From Elusimicrobiota bacterium (GTDB lineage Bacteria; Elusimicrobiota; Elusimicrobia; Elusimicrobiales; UBA9959): a stretch of 60,829 nt of DNA. Below the pieces are notes generated by a model. That model was not told where the DNA came from. It saw only the letters and a list, made by a program, of their open reading frames with translations, and did not search any database. The DNA lies in assembly GCA_003450815.1 (NCBI GenBank), contig DMES01000033.1:1-60829 (forward strand), given 5' to 3'. Positions 56,527 to 60,829 of this stretch are shown one piece after another; the first letter of the stretch is position 1; every line of letters starts with the position of its first letter. The position numbers were made by a program, and so were the translations under genes.

Positions 56527-57567
56527 ATGAAAATTAAAATAATGAAATTCGGAGGGACCTCTCTTTCCGACCCTGAAAAAATACGGTTGGCGGCGGGCCA
56601 CGCCGCTGGGGAAAAGAAAAAAGGCTTTTCCGTGGTCCTCGTCCTATCCGCCCCCGGCCAAGTAACCGACGAACTTCTTGAACTCGCCCGAAGGATAAAT
56701 CCCTCTCCCAAAGCCAGAGAGCTGGATGCCCTGCTTTCCACCGGGGAAAGCCTGAGTGCTGCTTTAGCCGCTATGGCGCTTGAAGCGGAAGGGCACCGGG
56801 CTGTTTCCATTTCCGGCGCGCAAGCCGGAATTCTAACCGACTCCGCCTTCTCAAACGCAAGTGTGCTGGATATTAATCCCAAAAGGATTATCAGCGAATT
56901 AAAAAAAGGGAAAATAGCTGTTGTGGCCGGTTTCCAGGGAATTACCCGTTCCGGAGATATTACCACCCTTGGCCGCGGCGGATCCGACCTGACCGCGGTA
57001 GCGCTGGCCGCCGCTCTTAAAGCTGAAATCTGCGAGCTTTACAGCGACGTAAAAGGAATATACACGGCAAATCCGGCCCTTGTATCCTCCGCGCGCAAGC
57101 TGCCCCGAGTTTCATATGAGGAAGTAATGGCTATGGCCGAAGCAGGAACTGAAGTGCGCCAGCTGCGCGCCGTGGTCTATGCAAAAAAACATAAAATACC
57201 GCTCGTACTTCGGTCCTCATTTGACAGCGAACCGGGAACTTGGGTGGGGGATTTTAAGCATACCGGCAAAAGCCCTGAAGTCACCGCGCCACCTGCATCT
57301 TTGCAAAAGACAGACATTCAATTTGAAGCTAGTGGGGGGGTAAGATGTCTCTCCATACGCAAACACGAAAAGAGCGCTGAAATAACACTTATCGGTTCAA
57401 AACTGAACAACCGCAAAATAAAAAAAGCCGTCCTTAGCGCCGCGCTTACAAATGGCTGCCGCCTTACGCGAGCCGCTTATTTTCCAGGCAAAGCGGTATT
57501 GCTTACGGATACGCAACATGGAGAAAAGCTTTTAAAAGTCCTTCACAAGGTTTTTATAGGCTGTTGA
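56527..57567 (+). CDS. Aspartokinase, short form
   Basis: 346 residues; phosphorylates aspartate at the entry to lysine, threonine and methionine synthesis. KFGGTSLSDPEKI at the start, STGESLSAALAAMAL, and FQGITRSGDITTLGRGGSDLTAVAL are kinase signatures. Standard enzymes have about 400 residues with two ACT domains. Here about 100 residues follow the kinase domain, matching only the outer ACT-like unit (AEITLIGSKLNN...LLKVLHKVF), so lysine or threonine feedback may be lost or changed. No other amino-acid gene is adjacent. Confidence 0.92.
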   Translation: MKIKIMKFGGTSLSDPEKIRLAAGHAAGEKKKGFSVVLVLSAPGQVTDELLELARRINPSPKARELDALLSTGESLSAALAAMALEAEGHRAVSISGAQAGILTDSAFSNASVLDINPKRIISELKKGKIAVVAGFQGITRSGDITTLGRGGSDLTAVALAAALKAEICELYSDVKGIYTANPALVSSARKLPRVSYEEVMAMAEAGTEVRQLRAVVYAKKHKIPLVLRSSFDSEPGTWVGDFKHTGKSPEVTAPPASLQKTDIQFEASGGVRCLSIRKHEKSAEITLIGSKLNNRKIKKAVLSAALTNGCRLTRAAYFPGKAVLLTDTQHGEKLLKVLHKVFIGC

Positions 57568-57599
57568 CTTTCTTTTGAGTAAAGCATAAAATCACCTAT

Positions 57600-57797
57600 A
57601 TGACACGCATCATCAATTCAGTTATTACGCTTTTATGGCTGACAGCCACCTGTTTTATAGGCTACCTGGCCTATATCGTTACCCAAACCGAGCGCAACCC
57701 GCAGACGCTATGGGGATGGTTATTCCTTTGCTCACTCACCTTTATCTCCGCCTCATGGCTTACCTATAACATTCTCTATACACGCACCCGGCAATGA
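57600..57797 (+). CDS. Small two-helix membrane protein
   Basis: 65 residues with two helices (VITLLWLTATCFIGYLAYIV and WGWLFLCSLTFISASWL) and a short basic tail. It overlaps the hydantoinase start by 4 nt (ATGA), which supports translation and coupling. No family is recognised. Confidence 0.7.
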   Translation: MTRIINSVITLLWLTATCFIGYLAYIVTQTERNPQTLWGWLFLCSLTFISASWLTYNILYTRTRQ

Positions 57798-59188
57798 GTT
57801 TTGATCTTATCGTAAAGGGCGGCAGGACCGTTTTGAATAAGCACACGGTTTTTTGCGATATCTTCGTTAAAAACGGAAAGATCGCCCTGATAAAAAAACC
57901 TTCCAAAACCACAAATACTTCGAGCCGGATAATTGACGCACGCGGACTATTGGTGTTGCCAGGCATAATAGATGCGCACGCCCATTTTCACCTACGCCTT
58001 GGCCCTGGGCGTTATACAGCAGACGATTTCACTACCGGCTCGGCCGCCGCCGCCTGTGGCGGGATTACAACTTTCATAGACTATACCGGACAAGGCCCTG
58101 GTAAAAGCCTGATTAAAGGTCTGAAGGACCGCGTTAAAGAAGCGGCCGGCCACACCTACACGGATTTTTCTTTTCACTGCATGCTGACCGGCTGGGAAAA
58201 GCTGGAAAAACCGGCAAGGCAAATGGCCGAAATTATTAAAGCCGGGGTGCCCACATTTAAGATGTTCACCGCCTACGGCGCGCGCGGCCTGATGGCAAGC
58301 GACGCAGCGCTTTTTTCCGCTTTAAAAGCGGCCGGTAAACTTGGAGCGCTTATTTGCGTGCACGCGGAGAACGGCCATATTATTGATTTGCTCACCGAAA
58401 GATATGCGGGGCATAAAGGCATATCAGCCTTACCGCTGTCACACCCCGCCTCTACAGAAACCGAGGCAGTATACCGGGTTTCAGCGCTGGCAGCCTCGTC
58501 TGGGGCGCCGGTATATTTTGTGCATCTTTCCGCCGGAGGCTCGGCCAATATAGTCAGGACCGCCCGAACGCTGGGGTTTAAAGTGATGGGGGAAACCTGT
58601 CCGCAATATTTAGCCCTGAACCACCTCCGCTTTAAAGGCAAAGACGGGCATCTGTATTCCTGCTGCCCGCCGCTGCGGACCCGCGCGGATAACGCGGCGC
58701 TCTGGCGCGCCGCAGCAGCAGGTGAGCTGCAGGTAATAGCCACCGACAACTGCACTTTTACCCGCGCCCAAAAAAATGCCTGGGGGGGGGATATAAGAAA
58801 ACTGCCGATGGGGCTGCCGGGAGCGCAGACGTTACTGGCAACGGCTTATACCTTAGGGGTGAAGGCCGGTCATATCAAGATTGAAAGACTCGTTGAAATG
58901 CTTTGTGAAAACCCGGCCAGGATAATGGGGCTTTACCCGCGCAAGGGCGTAATAAAGCTTGGCGCCGACGCTGACTTTGCGATAATAGACCCGCAAGCCT
59001 CCCGCAAAGTGGATTGGCGGACCATGAGCCACAACACAGATTATTCGCCTTGGCAAGGCATGAAACTCTACGGTTTTCCCAAATACACGATTTTGAGGGG
59101 AGAAGTAATAGCGCAGGATGGCAAGCTCACCAACCCTAAAAACCCTATCGGCCAATTCCAGCGCCGAACAAAACCGGAAATACTATAG
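57794..59188 (+). CDS. Dihydropyrimidinase/hydantoinase family amidohydrolase
   Basis: 464 residues. A zinc-dependent cyclic amidohydrolase: metal ligands HAHFH (about residue 59), the Lys to be carboxylated in TFKMFTAYG (near 154), CVHAEN and YFVHLS, and the catalytic Asp in VIATDNC. Dihydropyrimidinases open dihydrouracil or hydantoins; allantoinase or a dihydroorotase-like enzyme are less likely. The last residues (about QFQRRTKPEIL) lie in a segment that is duplicated after the downstream toxin-antitoxin pair. Starts inside the previous small gene. Confidence 0.9.
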   Translation: MSFDLIVKGGRTVLNKHTVFCDIFVKNGKIALIKKPSKTTNTSSRIIDARGLLVLPGIIDAHAHFHLRLGPGRYTADDFTTGSAAAACGGITTFIDYTGQGPGKSLIKGLKDRVKEAAGHTYTDFSFHCMLTGWEKLEKPARQMAEIIKAGVPTFKMFTAYGARGLMASDAALFSALKAAGKLGALICVHAENGHIIDLLTERYAGHKGISALPLSHPASTETEAVYRVSALAASSGAPVYFVHLSAGGSANIVRTARTLGFKVMGETCPQYLALNHLRFKGKDGHLYSCCPPLRTRADNAALWRAAAAGELQVIATDNCTFTRAQKNAWGGDIRKLPMGLPGAQTLLATAYTLGVKAGHIKIERLVEMLCENPARIMGLYPRKGVIKLGADADFAIIDPQASRKVDWRTMSHNTDYSPWQGMKLYGFPKYTILRGEVIAQDGKLTNPKNPIGQFQRRTKPEIL

Positions 59189-59440
59189 CTTCGGGTTCGG
59201 GGTCCTGTCCGGGGTTTGGTTCCGCAAACACGAGGTCGGCCACACAGTGGCCGCCTCTCGACACTCAGCCTTCGCGCTTACGCAAGCTCAGGCTTCCGTG
59301 ACGGTTTGCTCCACCAAATCCCCGGCCACCCCTCCATTTTTATTCATCATTGCATTTTTTTAATTGATAGGTTATTAACCCGACCATTCAAGATACAGCG
59401 GAACCACCCACCCGGTTATTTTCCAAAAAAAGATTTGCCG
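59150..59440. repeat. Long direct repeat, copy 1, left of the HEPN/MNT pair
   Basis: Begins in the last codons of the hydantoinase gene (GGCCAATTCCAGCGCCG) and runs through CGACACTCAGCCTTCGCGCT and CCCCGGCCACCCCTCCATTT to ATTTGCC. It matches 60223-60640 closely except for an insertion there. This fills the 320-bp gap before the HEPN gene; no other gene is seen in it. Confidence 0.9.
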
Positions 59441-59509
59441 TTATACGGTTTAAAATATAGAATTAAGGTGGAAGTATTTGGGCACCCTTGGGTGTGTTTA
59501 GGAGATAAA

Positions 59510-59917
59510 ATGCCGCTGGACCTTAGCAACTTTAAAAAAGCCGTAGACTCGCTGGACCGCGCCCTAAAAGTGGCTACCGGGCGGATAAATGCCGGCCAGG
59601 AGGAAGTAATCCGCGCCGGCGTCATACAAAATTTTGAATTCACCTACGAGCTTTGCTGGAAATTCATTAAAAGGTGGCTTGAACTTAACGCCGGCGGCGC
59701 TAACGTGGACGGTTGCACCAGGAAGGAGCTTTTCAGGTTGGCCGCGGAAAGCCGCCTTATCACCGAAGTTGAAAACTGGTTTAAATATCATTCCGCCCGA
59801 AACGAGACCGCCCACACCTATGACCCAGCCAAAGCCTCTGAAATTTATGCGCTTGCCGCGCCCTTTGCCGCGGATGCCCGCAAATTGCTGCAAGTTCTTG
59901 AACAACGCAATGATTAA
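59510..59917 (+). CDS. HEPN-domain protein (HI0074 family), probable toxin of an MNT/HEPN pair
   Basis: 135 residues. IQNFEFTYELCWKFIKRWLE is the signature helix of the HI0074/nucleotidyltransferase substrate-binding family. SARNETAHTYDP (about 95-106) holds the R-N-x3-H motif of HEPN ribonucleases. Such proteins are the RNase toxins of type VII MNT/HEPN systems, neutralised when the partner attaches AMP near the active site. The start is ATG 59510 after TAGGAGAT; upstream in-frame sequence is repeat DNA. It overlaps the MNT gene by 8 nt. Confidence 0.9.
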   Translation: MPLDLSNFKKAVDSLDRALKVATGRINAGQEEVIRAGVIQNFEFTYELCWKFIKRWLELNAGGANVDGCTRKELFRLAAESRLITEVENWFKYHSARNETAHTYDPAKASEIYALAAPFAADARKLLQVLEQRND

Positions 59918-60218
59918 GGCAACCCCGGAGCAACTGGAAACTATAGCCCACATTATCTCCACCCACGCTCACGACGTAGAGACGCGGGTTTTCGGTTCAC
60001 GGGTGGCCGGGACTCCCAAGGACTATTCCGACCTTGACGTTGCCCTGGTTGGAGCCGCCAGATTGGACACCGCTATTATTGGCGCGATCAAAGAGGCTTT
60101 TGAGGAGTCCGACCTGCCCTTCCGCATAGATGTTCTGGACTGGAATTCCATATCCGAAGAATTTCAGAAAGTAATCCTAAAAAACTACGAAGTCCTCCCG
60201 CTCCCAAATAAAACCTGA
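59910..60218 (+). CDS. Minimal nucleotidyltransferase (MNT), probable antitoxin
   Basis: 102 residues. RVFGSRVAGTPKDYSDLDVAL contains the GSxxxG and DxD metal-binding motif of DNA polymerase-beta-like minimal nucleotidyltransferases, and IDVLDW supplies the third acidic residue. It is expected to adenylylate its HEPN partner, though the direct antitoxin action here is inference from the family. Its ATG lies within the HEPN stop region (ATGATTAA), so the two are translationally coupled. The pair is flanked by long direct repeats. Confidence 0.92.
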   Translation: MIKATPEQLETIAHIISTHAHDVETRVFGSRVAGTPKDYSDLDVALVGAARLDTAIIGAIKEAFEESDLPFRIDVLDWNSISEEFQKVILKNYEVLPLPNKT

Positions 60219-60222
60219 CCTG

Positions 60223-60640
60223 GGCCAATTCCAGCGCCGGACAAAACCGGAAATACTATATCTTTGGGTTCGTCGGGGTCCTGTCCGGGGTTTGGTTCCG
60301 CAAACACGGGGTCGGGCAACACCGTGGCCGACCACGCATAAACCGCATAGTGGTTTTGCGCGGCCTCGCCTCAGCGTTTTCGCTGCGTAAGAAAACGCCT
60401 CCGGCCTTGCGGCCCGACGCGAAGCATAATTATGCTTCGCTCTAAAAATCGGGCCTCACCTCGACACTCAGCCTTCGCGCTTACGCAAGCTCAGGCTTCC
60501 GTGACGGTTTGCTCCACCAAATCCCCGGCCACCCCTCCATTTTTATCCATTATTGCTTTTTATAAATTAATAGGTTATTACCCCGCCCATTCACGATACA
60601 GCGTAACCACCCTGTTATATTTTCCAATAAAAATTTGCCA
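60223..60640. repeat. Long direct repeat, copy 2, right of the HEPN/MNT pair
   Basis: Matches 59150-59440, including a noncoding copy of the hydantoinase 3' end (GGCCAATTCCAGCGCCG, then ACAAAACCGGAAATACTATA). About 130 bp at 60331-60459 are absent from copy 1. The two copies have diverged at scattered positions, so the duplication is not very recent. Confidence 0.9.
60331..60459. repeat. Palindrome-rich insert within repeat copy 2
   Basis: Absent from copy 1. It contains GCGTTTTCGCTGCGTAAG with a matching GAAAACGC, and the perfect 22-bp palindrome whose half is GCGAAGCATAA (60420-60441). It may be a small nonautonomous element or an integron-like recombination site; this is unproven. Confidence 0.55.
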
Positions 60641-60829
60641 CCCGCCCCCAATTGTCGCATAATATAATCGCAATTCAGACGGCATAATTTAGGAACCCTA
60701 AAAATAACCACGAAACAAAGCAGCGTCCCATATGCCCCCTTAGGATTTCTCCGCAAAGATAATTTACTACGATTATTATAGGTTTAATGTCGGAGTTTTG
60801 GGACAGCTGCGGTGGTCGGGAGAGTCTAG
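60641..60829. other. No gene recognised up to the window edge
   Basis: AT-rich DNA after the repeat, becoming GC-rich in the last 40 bases. No reading frame, RNA gene or terminator could be supported; a gene may begin beyond the edge. Confidence 0.5.

Noticed and set aside
59216..59509. Long N-terminal extension of the HEPN protein
   Set aside because: It is translated repeat DNA; ATG 59510 has TAGGAGAT and matches the family N-terminus.
60432..60756. Short reading frames after the MNT gene, both strands
   Set aside because: They lie in the direct repeat or in AT-rich flank, lack ribosome-binding sites and have compositions unlike a folded protein.
60780..60829. Possible tRNA or rRNA beginning at the right edge
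   Set aside because: The GC-rich end gives no complete stem or known conserved segment; too little sequence to support a call.

Overview
This 60.8 kb window is chromosomal DNA of a mid-GC bacterium with an outer membrane (lipoprotein, beta-barrel-like and muropeptide-permease genes, pilus-type ATPases). Gene content and style (SpoIID-like protein with TPRs, short PilB/GspE-like ATPases, ferredoxin-fused EtfA, archaeal-size PurA) fit a poorly cultured anaerobe; Elusimicrobiota is my best guess from memory of such genomes, not something the sequence proves. About 56 protein genes (one broken) and three tRNAs are supported. No rRNA, CRISPR array, transposase or phage gene is visible.

Layout. 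0.1-3.8 kb: two half-transporters of a heterodimeric ABC exporter. 3.8-9.7 kb: a small secreted protein, an AEC carrier, an AspT/YidE-type carrier, an outer-membrane-like protein, an AmpG-like permease and a ferredoxin. 9.8-14.5 kb (minus): malE-F-G-K-like sugar ABC importer. 14.5-18.7 kb: small membrane protein, methyltransferase, ackA translationally overlapped with a TrkA-type potassium channel, and a pseudopilin-like protein. 18.8-28.5 kb (minus): tig, clpP, lon, a DUF885 protein, an ABC-2 exporter, a TPR protein and a glycosyltransferase. 28.6-37.8 kb: tRNA-Leu, tRNA-Lys, a TPR-SpoIID protein, two glycosyltransferases, then yceD-rpmF-plsX-fabG-acpP-rnc and a pentapeptide-repeat protein. 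37.9-43.6 kb: frameshifted PilB-like ATPase, trmJ, radC, response regulator and histidine kinase. 43.7-50.8 kb: purB-purA, acyl-CoA dehydrogenase-etfB-etfA (with ferredoxin domain), and a receiver-GspE N-terminal fusion lacking the ATPase core. 51-54.1 kb: response regulator, a secreted Pro/Gly/His/Trp-rich repeat protein and malic enzyme. 54.2-60.8 kb: a structured leader with tRNA-Met, greA, an intact PilB-like ATPase, a short aspartokinase, a hydantoinase, and a HEPN/MNT toxin-antitoxin pair bracketed by long direct repeats.

The most striking non-gene signal is a large set of intergenic hairpins. Their arms are built from short near-tandem words (for example GTCACAAG, CAGAATTC, GGTTCACGG, AGGGTA, ACTCATA). 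At least 18 lie in 60 kb, in eight sequence classes, almost always directly after a stop codon or between operons. In some places they supply the first or last codons of genes. One class keeps a conserved loop while its arms drift, and in one copy that loop is inverted. A second signal is segments bracketed by direct repeats that copy the 3' end of a neighbouring gene: the HEPN/MNT pair, and the segment with the response regulator and repeat protein. Both look like gene-end-targeted insertions or duplications.

Metabolically the genes suggest fermentation: acetate kinase, malic enzyme, a probably electron-bifurcating acyl-CoA dehydrogenase/ETF with its own ferredoxin domain, and a separate ferredoxin, alongside maltose-like sugar import, type II fatty-acid and phospholipid synthesis, and protein quality control by Tig, ClpP and Lon.
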